64,000 nt of DNA from Schizophyllum amplum. Taxonomy: Eukaryota; Basidiomycota; Agaricomycetes; Agaricales; Schizophyllaceae. The position numbers and the translations under genes were made by a program. Position 1 is the first letter of the stretch; each line of letters opens with the position of its first letter. The stretch covers positions 62,001-126,000 of the forward strand of contig VDMD01000037.1 of the NCBI GenBank assembly GCA_007026445.1, read 5' to 3'. Shown one piece after another: positions 44,701 to 56,147 of the stretch. The notes under the pieces are model-generated. The model worked only from the letters and a program-made list of their open reading frames with translations. It had not been told where the DNA came from and did not search any database.

Positions 44701-46047
44701 GCAAATATACCCTTCAACCACGCCTCCTCCTTCGCTGTGCTCGTCGAGTACAACAGTGCCTCCGTCGACAAATCTAGCTCCTGGAACCCAAAGACAAGCA
44801 AATCCGGCTCGGTCGAATCGGCGTCCGCGGGTGCAGGCGGCTCCTCCATCGACGTCGGCTCCTCGACGACAGTGGTGCCGGTCATAGATGGCGCCGAGGG
44901 GGCTGACAGGAACTGCGTACCCTCCGCACCGGCGTCTTCGATGGGGTTACGTGCGACCTCGCCGAGAGAGAGCGGGGAGACGCCCTCGATGAGCGGTAGG
45001 GCGGTGACGTCGATGCGGCGTTTGCTCTCGGCGGCAGACCCGCGTACCCAGGTCGAAAGGTCCTGCGAGGGACTCTTGCCGTTGACGTTGAAGGTGCCAA
45101 CGCGGATGCTGGGCAGAATGAGATGATGTGAAGGTGAACCATGCAGGGACGTACTTCAACCTACACTTGCCCGTCAGGGCCGCTTGACGCGATTCGCGCC
45201 GCAGCCAGTCGTCGCGTAGGGTTGCCATATCCGCAGGGTCGTCTCCAGGCATGCCGGCGCTGGCACTTGAGAGACGCGACTCCAGCGGCGCACGCTGCGT
45301 GCGCAGGTCGAGGGGAACGGAGTGGGAGACTGCGCCATGATCAGCAAGGCAAGCTCGGAAGGTAGACAGTGCACGCTTACTCTTCTTCGCCGCGCGTGCG
45401 TGCGTGTAGGGTGCTATCCACGAGAACGTTTGTAGGGGACCTTGCAACGCGCTGGACGCCGCCTGCAGTCGCTTGTACTCTTGAATAATCGTGCGCAAGC
45501 CCGCGCTATCGCGTGTGTGGAACGTCAGGCTACGCGCATCGGGGCCTCCGGGGGTGATGGTGATGTTCATGCCTGCTCGGACGCGCTGTGGTCAGCGATC
45601 TGGTCCTGTAGTAACCGCGGAGAACGCACCTGTCCGCGGCTGCAGCGACGGCCGCCCGTCAGAGCCCAGATTGAGGGTATTTCTGCTCATCTGCGACATC
45701 TGCACGCCAAAGTCGTCCGAGACGGGCAGGACTCGCTGGACCTCAAGCTCCTCCGAGATGTCGTTTGGCGAGCCATCGACTGGACGAAATTTAAGGATGA
45801 ATACACTATTAGGGCTGTCAGTATATAAGCCAGTAGATCATACGTTCACGCACCTCCCCTCCTCAATACTGAGGCCATTCTCTTTGTGAGCGACAACCGC
45901 AATCACGCGCCGGTTCCGCGGGTCGTCGACTTCGTCGACCGCGCTCGAACCATTCTCTGATTCGGGTATCTGAGCGATCTCCAAGACAGCCCGCACCTCT
46001 TCAGAGGGGCGCAGTAGCGAGCGCACACTGTCCTCAAGGGCAGCCAT
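41772..46047 (-). CDS. OCRL/INPP5B-type inositol polyphosphate 5-phosphatase with RhoGAP-like domain
   Basis: Starts MAALEDSVRSLLRPSEEVRA at 46047. After an N-terminal domain the 5-phosphatase catalytic region shows IRVGTFNVNGKSP, DLLVFGFQELDLS, GIMGNKGGTAVRIQF, TFVNAHLAAFDEM, GDLNYRIDLSD, RRPAWCDRIL and ITFSDHRPVAA. These are the Mg2+-dependent active-site motifs for removing the 5-phosphate of PI(4,5)P2 and related lipids. An ASH-like region (YGQTVRRELTIKNVGK) and a C-terminal RhoGAP-like domain (IVRLVNWLMSHEALT, LLASLTEPVVPYALY) follow, the layout of OCRL and INPP5B. No catalytic arginine-finger motif is evident, as in OCRL. A long Ser-rich insert (SGTSMTSGTHAG) interrupts the catalytic domain before GDLNYR. 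The gene should act on endosome/Golgi lipids. It is head-to-head with Atg22. Confidence 0.92.
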
Positions 46048-46161
46048 GGCGACGCGGACGTAGATGATAAGAAGTTCGGGATAAAGAACAAAGCCTTCCT
46101 ATTTGGGATGGATGTGGATTGCTTCACGCCATCATGAATTGACTTCAACATTACTGACAGG
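46048..46161. promoter_or_regulatory. 114-bp bidirectional promoter between OCRL-like and Atg22 genes
   Basis: Only 114 bases separate the two start codons of the divergent OCRL-like and Atg22 genes. No TATA box stands out. Such a short spacer implies shared regulatory sequence and possibly coordinated expression of two endomembrane genes. Confidence 0.55.
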
Positions 46162-48039
46162 ATGACCAGCTTTCTTACGGATCTCTACAAGCGGAAGCTA
46201 TACGGGTGGCTGCTATATGCATTCGCTAGGTGAGCAAACAACCAAGGGCTTGCTAAGTGCACAGCTTGACTGACACGTAGCGAGGTCTTTGTTATTGTTT
46301 CCCTGACCTTGTTTCTGCCCGTCGCACTCGAGCAATTTGCAAGAGACAATGGATTCCTGCTTCCAGACAAGACGCAAGCATGCTCCAGCGCGAATGTCAG
46401 AGCTGCAGACGAGTTCGCGCGCTGCGTGGTCAAGATCGGCTGGTTCTGGGTGGACAGCGCGAGCTTCAGGTGCGTAAGCACATTCAAAAACCAACGCGAG
46501 CTAACCAGGCGTAGTCTCTATGTCAACTCCATCTCCGTTGCTCTCCAGGCGCTCACCGTCATATCCATGGGCGGAATAGCAGACCACCGTGCGTTTCCCC
46601 GTCCCACCCTTGTTCAAATTCGTGCTGACGCCCACTGAAGCCCCACACAGGAAACGATTGCTTCTTCTTTTCGCCTTCCTCGGCTCCATCTCAGCCATCT
46701 GCTTCCTCCTCCTGCCTTCCTCCGCGCCTGTCTGGTGGCTCTGCGCCGTCCTCGGCATCTTCGCCAATGTCGGCTTCGGCGCCAGCACGGTCGCCATGAA
46801 CGCGTACCTACCCGAGCTTGGCCGTAATGCTCCCTCTGTTCTGCAACTAGCACAGGACGGCGACCTCACGCACTGCACTTCAGACGATAGCGATAGCGAA
46901 GCAGATCCACTGCTCACGCGCTCAATCGACGATGAGCCTGGACAGACGTCGAAGCAGACGCGCTACGAGGCCGAGCTCTCGCGCACGACGTCGCGCATCT
47001 CGTCCATGGGCATCGCATCTGGCTACGGCGCTGGCATCCTCATGCTCATCCTCGCGCTCATCCCGGTTACGCTACTCGAGGGCTCGACGTTCTCGTTGAG
47101 GCTGGCCATCGGCCTCAGCGGCGTGTGGTGGGCGGTGTTCTCCGTCGCAGCGGGGGCACTGCTGCCCGGTGCGTCTGCCGCAGCGGATGAGGAGCCCTTC
47201 GTGCTGAGTACGGCGGTTGTCGGCGCGTGGAAGCGCCTGGGCGGCATGCTTCGCTGGAGCGAGATTGTCAAGCTGCGCAACACGTTCCAGTATCTCGCCG
47301 CCTGGTTTCTGCTCTCTGACGGTAAGCTTGGGTTCCTGCCTTGTTTCCCAAGCTCAAAGCCCTCCCAGGCTTCACAACCATCACCTCGACCGCGCTGCTC
47401 TTCGCGAAGACGTCGCTACACATGCCGCCTTCCTCGCTCATCATCATCGGCGTGCTGTCGCCGCTCTCTGGCATCGCCGGCGCGCTCGTCTGGCCTGTTC
47501 TACAGCGCCGCCTCGGGTGGTCGAACCTGCGCGTGCTCATCACGCTCGTCATCGGCGTCAGCCTCATCCCCGCGTACGGCTGCATTGGATTTGCACACCT
47601 GAGCGTCGGGGGACTGACAACGCCGGGGGAGATGTACGGGCTGGCCGTGGTGTTTGGGTCGGTGTACGGCGCGTTCCAGAGCTATGCGCGCGCGTTTTAC
47701 GCGGAGTTGCTGCCGCCAGGGGAGGAGGCGAGGTGGTGAGGAATTATGGATTCTAATCACTTTCTGTTGGGCTGACTCGACCTGCAGGTATGGCCTGTTC
47801 TCCATCACGGACAAGTCAAGTTCGTTTAGTGAGTGGGTGGTGCTGTCCTGTCGATGTCTTTTGCTCATGGCATCGTAGTCGGCCCGCTGGTGGTTGGCTT
47901 CATCGCTGACATGACGGGTAACATCCGCTACGCGTTCTTTTTCCTGATTGTCATGATATGGCTAGCCGTGCCGATTCTCATGACCGTGGACGTTGAGCGC
48001 GGCCGTAGGGATGCGCAGGGATACAGATACTCCTCTTGA
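46162..48039 (+). CDS. ATG22: autophagy-related protein 22 (vacuolar amino-acid effluxer)
   Basis: Starts MTSFLTDLYKRKLYGWLLYA FASEVFV and ends RRDAQGYRYSS. Conserved Atg22 blocks include GWLLYAFASEVF, ADHPPHRKRLLLLFAFLGS, GFGASTVAMNAYLPELGR, SRISSMGIASGYGAGI, TFQYLAAWFLLSDGFTTI, FGSVYGAFQSYARAFYAELLPPGEEARWYGLF and SFVGPLVVGFIADMTGNIRYAFFFL. About twelve membrane helices with an acidic, Ser-rich loop are expected. An intron ends at GAAG (46640) rather than CAG; this choice alone keeps frame. It works in the vacuole membrane, exporting amino acids released by autophagy. No frame break was found. Confidence 0.94.
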
Positions 48040-48420
48040 GATGGAGTAACTTGCGGCGCTTGCACTGCGGTGTTCTCTGGGACTACCCTCTGCGCAAGCT
48101 TGTATGTACCATATCACACACTGTATATAACCTCATTTACAACCGGAATTTGACCTGAGATTGACGCCTGTATGTACGTATAGGTATGGCACGTCCCCAG
48201 TCCGCAATCAGTCCGTGTCATGTTTGGCCTTGCGGGTTGCCACGGTGACTCCTTGCTTTCTCGCTTCTTGCATCGCTGGACTCCGAACCATAATTGTCCC
48301 GGCTCTTTTCCCTCTGCCTTGCTTGACCGACGACATGAGTACTGCCCTCAGGTATGTCCTCATGGGCATCGTGTCGCGACGGGCAGTTGACGGCTCCAAA
48401 TCACTAGTGACGAACAATGC

Positions 48421-48927
48421 ATGGCGATTTTTGCCCAAGCGAAACCGATCCCCCAGAGACCGCTTCCAGGACAGAGATTGGACCTGTATCCTGTGACTCG
48501 TCCTCTCGACAGACCTCCTCCCTTGAGGACCGCTGTTGTGCTCGACACATTACCGCCGACATACCTGCTTGGATGGCAATACAACTGTTTCGAGTTCATG
48601 AATGCCCATGAAGACATTGGATTCCTTGAGGACCATGTGTCTGCTTTCCGCGAATCCATCTCCAAGCCCTTGGGCGCGAAGTTTCCGCACTTAATATGGT
48701 GCGTTGAATGACTTGTATAGCTGCGGGCACCTATTGAATCACTGACGTCGAGTAGGATACGACCTCACTATGAGCTCGATATCACGAACAAGACATACAC
48801 TGTCTACGTAGCAACGAACTTCAGCAGGAGAAGCTCTGCTGGTGCTCAGCAGCGGGACCTGATTGACGGCATTATGGACCTTCTCGGGGAGGAACGTGAG
48901 CCATTATGGTATCGTCACCTCGTCTGA
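48421..48927 (+). CDS. orphan small protein, two exons
   Basis: Exon 1 (48421-48698) and exon 2 (48756-48927) join at a GT-AG intron of 57 bases (TG|G, HLI-W-IRPHYE) to give 149 residues starting MAIFAQAKPI. Composition is protein-like, with RPHYELDITNKTYTVYVATNF and SAGAQQRDLIDGIMDLLGEE near the end. I do not recognise a domain. The intact two-exon frame and a good intron argue for a real gene. It lies between Atg22 and the mitochondrial carrier on the same strand. Confidence 0.5.
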
Positions 48928-49305
48928 AGTACAATAGCCGGCATATGATCAGAGTCTTCGACAGCCTCTCGAACGAAGTGAAATCAGTGTCAGCACTTCG
49001 ACGTATCGACATATGTACTGATGCAACGGATACTGGGAGTATTGAGTGCAGTCATCCGGACTAAGTATGCAATGACCTTTGTCTCATGAAGAAAACCACT
49101 CTGGCGAACTAGGAGCGGCCAAGCTGAGGGAGCGCTTAGACTGGGTCGTCGGATTGCCACAACCTGGCGGGCCGGGCCGGCCCAGTGACCAGTCTAACGA
49201 ATTGAAAAAGGCACGCGTGGTTGGGCGCGCTCATCTCCGATCGGCATCACATCATCGGCCCTATAGGCTTGTAAGTTGCGGAACTGCTTGTCCTCTCCCT
49301 CCACT

Positions 49306-51119
49306 ATGTCCTCCACCGAAGGCCCCAAGCGTAAGCGCGTCTCTAAAGGGACTTACAGTGACAGCAACTGACGGCTCCACTGTTCATTGCGACGCTCGAC
49401 ATCCCGTCTTCCCTCCACTCACACGACATGAATACCGCACTCTCTAGCGCTCCCCTTCGTCGCAAACTTCGCTGCGGGGGCTATTGCTGGTATCTCGGAG
49501 ATTCTGACCTTTTATCCTCTCGGTGTGTCTTACGCGCTCTCTTCACGTCGCAGTCACTCACCTTCACCCTGCAGATGTGGTACGTGCTGGGTCCGGTACT
49601 CACGTCATGACGCGCCACGCTGACCCGAATTGTCCCTCCCCGCACGCACACTCCCCACATCTCCCATCACCACCACAACCATGCACGCATTTACCCGTAA
49701 CGCACGCAGGTCAAGACCCGAATGCAGCTCGAGACCGGCAAATCCGGCCTCGGGGTGGTCGGCACCTTCAAGGGCATCGTGAAGCAGGAGGGGTACGTGC
49801 GCGCCCCAATAGCTCTACAGTGCTCACTCAAGCGCATCTGTTCTCCCTCAGAGTCAGCCGCTTGTACCGCGGGCTCGTTCCCCCGCTGCTCATGGAGGCG
49901 CCGAAGCGCGCGACGAAGTTGTACGTGTGATTTTGCTTGCGCTGGTAGTCTGACATAGCGCGTGGGGATTACGAAGACTAACGGCGGTCGTGCAGCGCCG
50001 CGAATGACTTCTGGGGCAACACGTACTTGAAGTTAACAGGGGAGAGTAAGATGAACCAGTCCCTGTCTGTCTTGACAGGCTGTAGCGCGGGTGCGACAGT
50101 ATGTTTACGCCTTTTCCCCCTCGTTCGCACCACTGAAGACGTCTGCATAGGAATCCTTCGTCGTCGTTCCTTTCGAGCTGGTGAAGATTCGGTCAGTCTT
50201 CACTGATTCCCTACGAGATATGTCGCTTACGTTTGGATCGTTCAGCCTTCAAGACAAAACATCCACGTACAAGGGCCCGATGGACGTGGTCAAGTCAATT
50301 GTCAAGAGCGACGGGCTCCTCGGGCTCTACGCAGGCATGGAAAGCACGTTCTGGCGGCACTTGTGGTGGAACGGCGGCTACTTTGGGTGCATATTCCAAG
50401 TGCGGGCGATGCTACCGAAGCCAGAGGTGCGTGGAGCTTCTTTCGCCCTCCCGACTCACCCCACCCAACACCGCCCTTCGTCTTAACCCCCTTCATCTTA
50501 CCCCTCCACCTCTGCTTTTCCCTCTCGCCTACTCATTCGCACCCACGCAGACACCCCAAGCGACCCTCATGAACAACCTCATCTCGGGCACCGTCGGCGG
50601 TTGCGTCGGCACCATGGTCAACACGCCCTTCGACGTCGTCAAATCGCGCATCCAGTCGCAGCCCGCCGTGCCCGGCGTCGTTCCCAAGTACGTCGCTGGT
50701 TATTGTTATGCGTAGCATCTAGCTAACGACTCACAAGATATAACTGGACGTACCCCGCGCTGCTGACGATCGCGCGCGAGGAGGGGCCAGCGGCGCTGTA
50801 CAAGGGGTTCGTGCCGAAGGTGGGTTCTGAGATCCGTCTCGTTCTCTTCAACGTCATCCCTTTGCTTCATTCTCTGCCGTCTACGGTTTCTGTCTTTGAG
50901 CACTGTTCAATTCGAGAGCTTCAATATGCTGCGCAAAAGCCTCTCCGCTCACTCAACCTCCCATAGGTCCTCCGACTCGCACCCGGCGGCGGTGTCCTGC
51001 TGCTCGTCGTCGAGTTCACGCTTACCGCGTTCAGAAAGGGTGCGTGATCTTTGCATGCATAATCTACTATCTGCTCATTCGTCTCTCTTCTTCCAGCGCT
51101 TGGCCCGCCGTACGTCTAG
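49306..51119 (+). CDS. ODC1: mitochondrial 2-oxodicarboxylate carrier-like protein
   Basis: Spliced from MSSTEGPKPLPFVANFAAG (49306) to FRKALGPPYV (51119). The three mitochondrial-carrier repeats each carry the PxDxxK-type signature: FYPLDVVKTRMQ, VPFELVKIRLQ and TPFDVVKSRIQ. Repeat ends include LYRGLVPPLLMEAPKRATKF, LYAGMESTFWRH and LYKGFVPKVLRLAPGGGVLL. The WWNGGYFGCIFQVRAMLPKPE stretch and the APKRATKF block match ODC-type carriers, which exchange 2-oxoadipate and 2-oxoglutarate across the inner membrane, linked to lysine and tryptophan metabolism. Many introns are present, one exon (49575-49579) is only 5 nt, and one acceptor is AAG. Frame is intact throughout. The family assignment is strong; the exact substrate is inferred. 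Confidence 0.92.
49575..49579 (+). other. 5-nt micro-exon of the carrier gene
   Basis: ATGTG lies between acceptor CCCTGCAG and donor GTACGT. Joining CTCG (previous exon) + ATGTG + GTCAAGACC gives L-D-V-V-K-T, exactly the first carrier signature. Without it the frame is lost and the signature Asp is missing. Confidence 0.85.
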
Positions 51120-51506
51120 GCGGTCGGTCGGTCGAGGCCCCTGCAGATACAACCTGTAGGCGAGGTGATGTCTCGTCAGCGAAAATCAGCCGTCAAGCGG
51201 CCCTTCACGCTCGTCTTGGCGTGCGCTGTACGGGTCGCGCTATGTGATCGCGGCTGAGCCGTACGTGTGTGTATTTTGTGCACCGTTACTACTACCTTGT
51301 AGCATATCTAGACACGCATACCGACGAGGACCTACGTATCGTACACAATTTGTATGTCGACAATCCTATAAGTTATACTGAAATTGCGTGGTCAGGCCCT
51401 GAGCATAAAGACCTTCCCCCTCGTCCTCTGTGACGGTGGTGAGTCTGGCCGTTGACCTGCTGTGCGAGGCTGTGCGGCGGCACTGCGGTGGCAGTGTACA
51501 CTTACC

Positions 51507-51513
51507 TATATAA
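51507..51513 (+). promoter_or_regulatory. TATA box of novel-family copy 1
   Basis: TATATAA about 135 bases upstream of ATG 51648. It supports an independent promoter for this uncharacterised gene. Confidence 0.5.
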
Positions 51514-51647
51514 CAGGCCGCGTCACCGGCGTGGCAACGTCAAAACTTGCCTCTTGCCCTCACCATCGATTTACAATCTATGCCATACCGTCGAATCAAT
51601 CGAACCAAACACCCAGAATACAATCAGGACCATCTCAGGATCTCAGA

Positions 51648-53350
51648 ATGGCCTTTGAAAACTCTCAGAACGAATGTTTTGAGATGGATCGCAGTCCATC
51701 GTCCCAGATGTCGATGGACATCGATCAACCTCCGGAGTCAAGCGTGGCCTTGAACCAGCAGTCGTTCAACGTCGAATGCGGCATGAATCAGAACATAAAC
51801 GAGTCCTACGAATGCAAGGACACGATCATGAAAGAGGTGCTCTCGTCGTCCCCGGAACCAAATCAACCATCATCGGAAGCAAATGCTGCGGAGGCGTGGG
51901 GAAATTTCGCACGTCGCTTGCTTTACGCTTTCATCGCTGTTGGTCCACCGCCTGGACTAGCTGTCGGGTCACGTCCCGAGGTCGAGGACGGGCATGAAGG
52001 TCATCGGATAGTCCAAATCGTCGACGACGAAGAGCTTCAGGTCGTCGTCTACGAAGGAACTCAAGGACATAACGCTCGACATGCAATCGCCCACGCCCGG
52101 CGCACGCTGGACGCGATCCAGGCGAGGGTGGACACAATACAGATGTTGCTCGACGAGGAGTTCCCGACCGATGAGGAGTACTCGGACGGCAGTTCGACGA
52201 CAATCATTCGGTCAGCAGTTCTGGCAGCACCTATTCGGTCGACACGATGTCTAAGGAGGACGAACAGTACGAGCAGGACACCATGGAGGATGTGATGGAG
52301 GACGCGATGGAGGGCGCGAAAATGGTGTACTGGTACGTGGTTGAGCAACCCGTAGACGACCCTTCGGACGCGCACGTCGCTCTCGATGCACACTCATCGG
52401 CCATTCATTGCCGGAGCGCTTCGTGTCTGGAGAGCACATCGGAGGAGGACCATCCTATCTCGACAGCACAGGCCCAACCTACCCGACAACGGAGCAGTCA
52501 CGCCCGGCTCACACAGAATCTTCATCAGCGAATGTCCTCCAGAACAAGTTCAACTATCCCGTCGACGTTACACACAGGTCATGCGGGCGTTCTTGGAATC
52601 GACGGCGCCGCGTGAACAGGACACGACGCCGACGATCCCAACATTCGTGTCATCGTTCCCGCCAGCAGGTACAGTGTCCACCGCCTTGCCAACTCCCTAC
52701 ACCATCTTGCCGGACTCCCGATCCGTAGCGTCTCAAGACGCATCGGAGTCCGGATCCGGACCATCCACGTGCAGGTCGACCTGCACATCAAGTTGGAGAA
52801 CCCTGCGTCGTCGATGGATGTGCCGAAGCATATCATAAATCGTGCGTCCTCGACATCTGTGTCGGCGAAGGCGGAGAACTTACCTTACACGAAGATGGTG
52901 GACCATCGGTCGTTGAACGAGCTCTCACGGGAAGCACCCGCGGGATCCGCGAGCCATCATCATCACTCATCCACAACCCACTGTCCTCAGTTGTTTACGA
53001 CCCAGCATGCCCAAGCGCCTGCTGTCCATCATGCCCAGGCGTCTATCACTCGTCAAGCTCAGTCATCCTCGACCATCCATCCTCAGGAGTCGTCCTCGAC
53101 CTCCAAATCTTCGTCCAAATATTCGTTGGCGGGTCGGCGCACGCGCCTGAAGACGTTCGCATTCCATCCCACCGATGTAGCTGAACTAGGCAGGGCGTAT
53201 CGAACGAGTGGCGGCGGCACAGACCACAGCTACGACGACGAGAGCGATCAGCAGGGCGCTGAGGTTCACCAACTCGTTCCACGCCAGCACGGGCGTTCGC
53301 GCGAGGACCTCCATGCCGAACGCTCGGCGAAGCGGATGACGATGAAGTAG
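51648..53350 (+). CDS. uncharacterised Ser/acid-rich family, copy 1
   Basis: Starts MAFENSQNECFEMDRSPSSQ at 51648. The first 216 codons are intact and contain the family motifs AEAWGNFARRLLYAFIAVGP PPG and ARHAIAHARRTLDAIQARVD with a following helix. Further on, open frames continue in different phases: TYSVDTMSKEDEQYEQDTME, then PSYLDSTGPTYPTTEQS, RYTQVMRAFLESTAPREQD, and VQVDLHIKLENPASSMD through HHHHSS and RHGRSREDLHAERSAKRMTM K at 53350. Thus at least three single-base breaks or unrecognised introns lie between 52200 and 52770. The protein would be mostly disordered. I do not recognise a known domain. Motifs 1 and 2 recur in the copies at 59418 and 62102. Confidence 0.55.
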
Positions 53351-54493
53351 ACGAATGAAGCTGGGCTTATCGGTCGGCAAGCGACAGCTTTCGTGCTCAA
53401 ACATGACTCCCGTTGGCTGCACCTCCCTGCAGGTGCCGATAAAGCCTTGACGGCGCCCGTCCGGCGTACGTCTTGAAGGCGTTTGACATGTGTATGTCTT
53501 GGCGGTGTTTGTCTATGAACATGCACTTGCTTCTGTGTATGTCTCCTTTCTTTCTCTTATTCATACTGCGATACTGACTCTTTCTACATATTTAATATTT
53601 ATACGCGCACCAGGGAGGCAGCCGGCTGCCTTCCGTCGGTGCGTTATTTATTGGCCCGTCTTCATATTTATCTCAGAACGACCTGGCCAATGCTGTGAAG
53701 CTCAGGCTTCACCTTAGGCAGGTCATCTGACTATGCCTACCTTTCCTATGTCTTTCATTTCTTCATATCTACCTTCCATGATGCATACCATACCAAGTCT
53801 CGGTTAATGATTTGCCGTACTATGCAAAATATATGCCCTTACACACCACTCACAACCCTGACCGACCGACAGTGCTAGTGAAGCTTGAAGCTTGAAGAGC
53901 TGAGGAATAGAAACACGCCCAACTCAGGTACGAAGACCTATAGTCTGCCCGCGGCTGAAATTCATACTCAGACTGGCCTGAAGCTTAATATCATTGCTGC
54001 TTACTTATGCTTGGGATCGACCAACTCTTGCTGAAGCTCAAGTTTCGGGGAGATTCAACAGACCAGTCTCCCGCGACAACCCATAGTTGATGGCGTACAG
54101 TTTCTAACGATAAATAGATTAATACTACATACATGATAGTGCTACCCAGACCCATGGAAAGAAACAGATACTATGCATTGCGACTGTCCTAGCTGTGCGT
54201 ATATGCGTGCGGGCGATGCGCGTGTGTTGCGTGTGGTAAAGCGTACATGCAAGCGTGCGGTAGAATAGATGCTGGATGAGGGATGCGCAGGTATACAGAT
54301 GTGCGTGGACGGAATGCGAGATCGTGAACGAGGCGAAGACAACTGGAGCGCCGCGAGGACGGCGCCAATATGATAGTAGGCAGAGAGGAATAGGAGTAGA
54401 CGAGGGGGAGGTGGCAACAGGAGGTCATGATCGTCGTGAACGTCGTGATGTATGCGGAAAGCCAACATCGTGAAAGTACGCGGAGCGCCAGCG
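53351..54493. other. intergenic region after novel-family copy 1
   Basis: About 1.1 kb without a recognised gene; it includes the 3' flanks of two convergent genes. A perfect 16-bp palindrome AGGCAGCCGGCTGCCT is at 53616-53631. A GAAGCTTGAAGCTTGAAG word at about 53880 resembles the start of the three-copy repeat at 40.6-41.6 kb, but the rest does not match. Confidence 0.4.
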
Positions 54494-56147
54494 CTAGATC
54501 TTCAACTCCCGGAACCCGCGCACGTCGACGCGGCCGTTGCCATTCCGCACCCACTCCTCGTCCGGCGCCGCCACCGACACAGGCTGCCGCTTGAACCGCC
54601 CGCCCGGAATGACAATCGTCCCCGCGCTCCGCTGGCCCGGCCGATGTTTCGGTAGTCCCAGGGCTTTGCGCTGCCGCTGCGTGAGCGGCACGGGCTCCGG
54701 CGCCGGCGGCTCCTCAACGACCTCCTCCTCCTCTTCCTCCATATTGCCCTCGTCCTCGGTCGTCTCGAGCTCGGAGAGGCTGGACGAGAAGGCGGTGCTC
54801 TCGCGAGAGGACGCGCTGCCGGGCGCGGAGAGCTCCGGCGTGTCTTCGGCGTCGTCGGCGGGGGCGAGTGGGGAGGGCCGCCGGCGCTTGGCATCGCCAG
54901 ACTCGACGTCCTCCAGCGAGGAGAGTGAAGATTCGTCGAAGGAGCGCTTCGGGGTGCCGGTGAGCGGGGAGGGTGACCTCGATGCCGGCAGCGGAACTTG
55001 TGTAGGGGAGGCGAAGGAGGAGGGTGCTGCGGAGGCCATGGACGATGGCGCGACCGAACGTGGAGGAGAGACGACGGTCGATGGCGGCTTCGAAGATGAT
55101 GCGGGGGTAGAGGGGTTTGACAACCTCAACTTGATGCGCGGAACCTTCTTGGTGGGCGTTGAAGGCATGGATGGAGGTGGGACGGTCTCTCCGCGCGTTT
55201 CCTTGACCATGGGCAAGCCAGCATGAGGGCCGCGCAGGTTGCGGATGGATGAGAAATGCTCCCAGTCGTGGTAGGCGACGTAGACGGTGTTCGGCACACC
55301 GTCCTCGTCCTCGTCATCTTCGTCGGCGAGTTTGGATGGCGTGCCCTTCTCTGCGCGCATCCGGTCACGTCGGGCCTGTCGCTTCTCGCGCCCACTTGAC
55401 GGCTCGTCGGGCCCGGCGTCCGCTTGTTGTTCGGATGTCGATGAGGACGCTGCCGAGCTCGAGTCGTTGCCCGCGCCGATCACGTAGACCAGCGCCGGTT
55501 GGATGACCTTCACGTTCTTGCCCGTCATATGAGCGAAGGCCGAGAGTTCGAGGTGACCGCCATACGTGCCTGGCATTCAACCGTTAGTCAAAGAGCAGAT
55601 GCCCGAGCATGTCACACGCACCATTCTCGCGCATGCATCGCAGGTGCGCATCCAGCCCGCGCTCATCCTCGACGAACGGAGCATAGAGGTCGCCGTGGGC
55701 TCCGATCCAGTCGCATACACGAGAGCGTAGCTGGGCATGGCGAGACGCACTGCCATACAGCTGGTCGGAGAGAGCGCGGAAGAGGCAGTTGCCGTCGCCG
55801 ACCGTCGGCGCAGCGTACAGCCCCAGCGCGCGCAGCTGCTCGGTGAGCTGCCGCGAATTCGTTTCCGGGTCAGAAGGCGATATCACCTATGTCGTCAAGG
55901 CGATCAGACATTTACGGGGCGTCACGGAAATTTTGGGACTCACCCGGCCTCTGCTTGAGCGCGTCGTCCGCGTGCGCACTAGTGTGTTGGTGACATTCAC
56001 GGCGGCGGCGCGGGGAAGATCCGGGGAAGGCGGCAAAAGGGGGGTCGGTCAACGTCGGGCACGACGACGCGCTTGGACACTACGATACTCACGCTGTTGC
56101 TGTTGCTGCTTCGCGGACTGGCGCTGACTCTTCTTGCCGGCGCCCAT
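54494..56147 (-). CDS. OTU-domain cysteine protease (OTUD3-like deubiquitinase)
   Basis: The catalytic OTU region on the minus strand reads LRALGLYAAPTVGDGNCLFRALSDQLYG, with the catalytic Cys in DGNC, then HAQLRSRVCDWI, YGGHLELSAFAHMTGKNVKV, and VYVAYHDWEHFSSIRN carrying the catalytic His. A long disordered tail follows (KRQARRDRMRAEKG, acidic DEDDEDED, Ser/Pro-rich, EEEEEEVVEEP, ending FRELKI at 54494). The likely start is MGAGKKSQRQSAKQQQQQ at 56147, a basic Gln-rich leader. Two or more introns connect it to the OTU region, and I could not find a splice path that keeps frame between LKQRPG (near 55950) and SPSDPETNSRQL. The exon structure there is unresolved. The enzyme would cleave ubiquitin chains; specificity is unknown. 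Confidence 0.85.

Noticed and set aside
53616..53631. 16-bp palindrome as a functional site
   Set aside because: A single short palindrome in a 3' flank with no second copy or context; chance is adequate.
53877..53900. GAAGCTTGAAGCTTGAAG as a fourth copy of the 41-kb repeat
   Set aside because: Only the HindIII-rich starting word matches; the palindrome and later blocks are absent.
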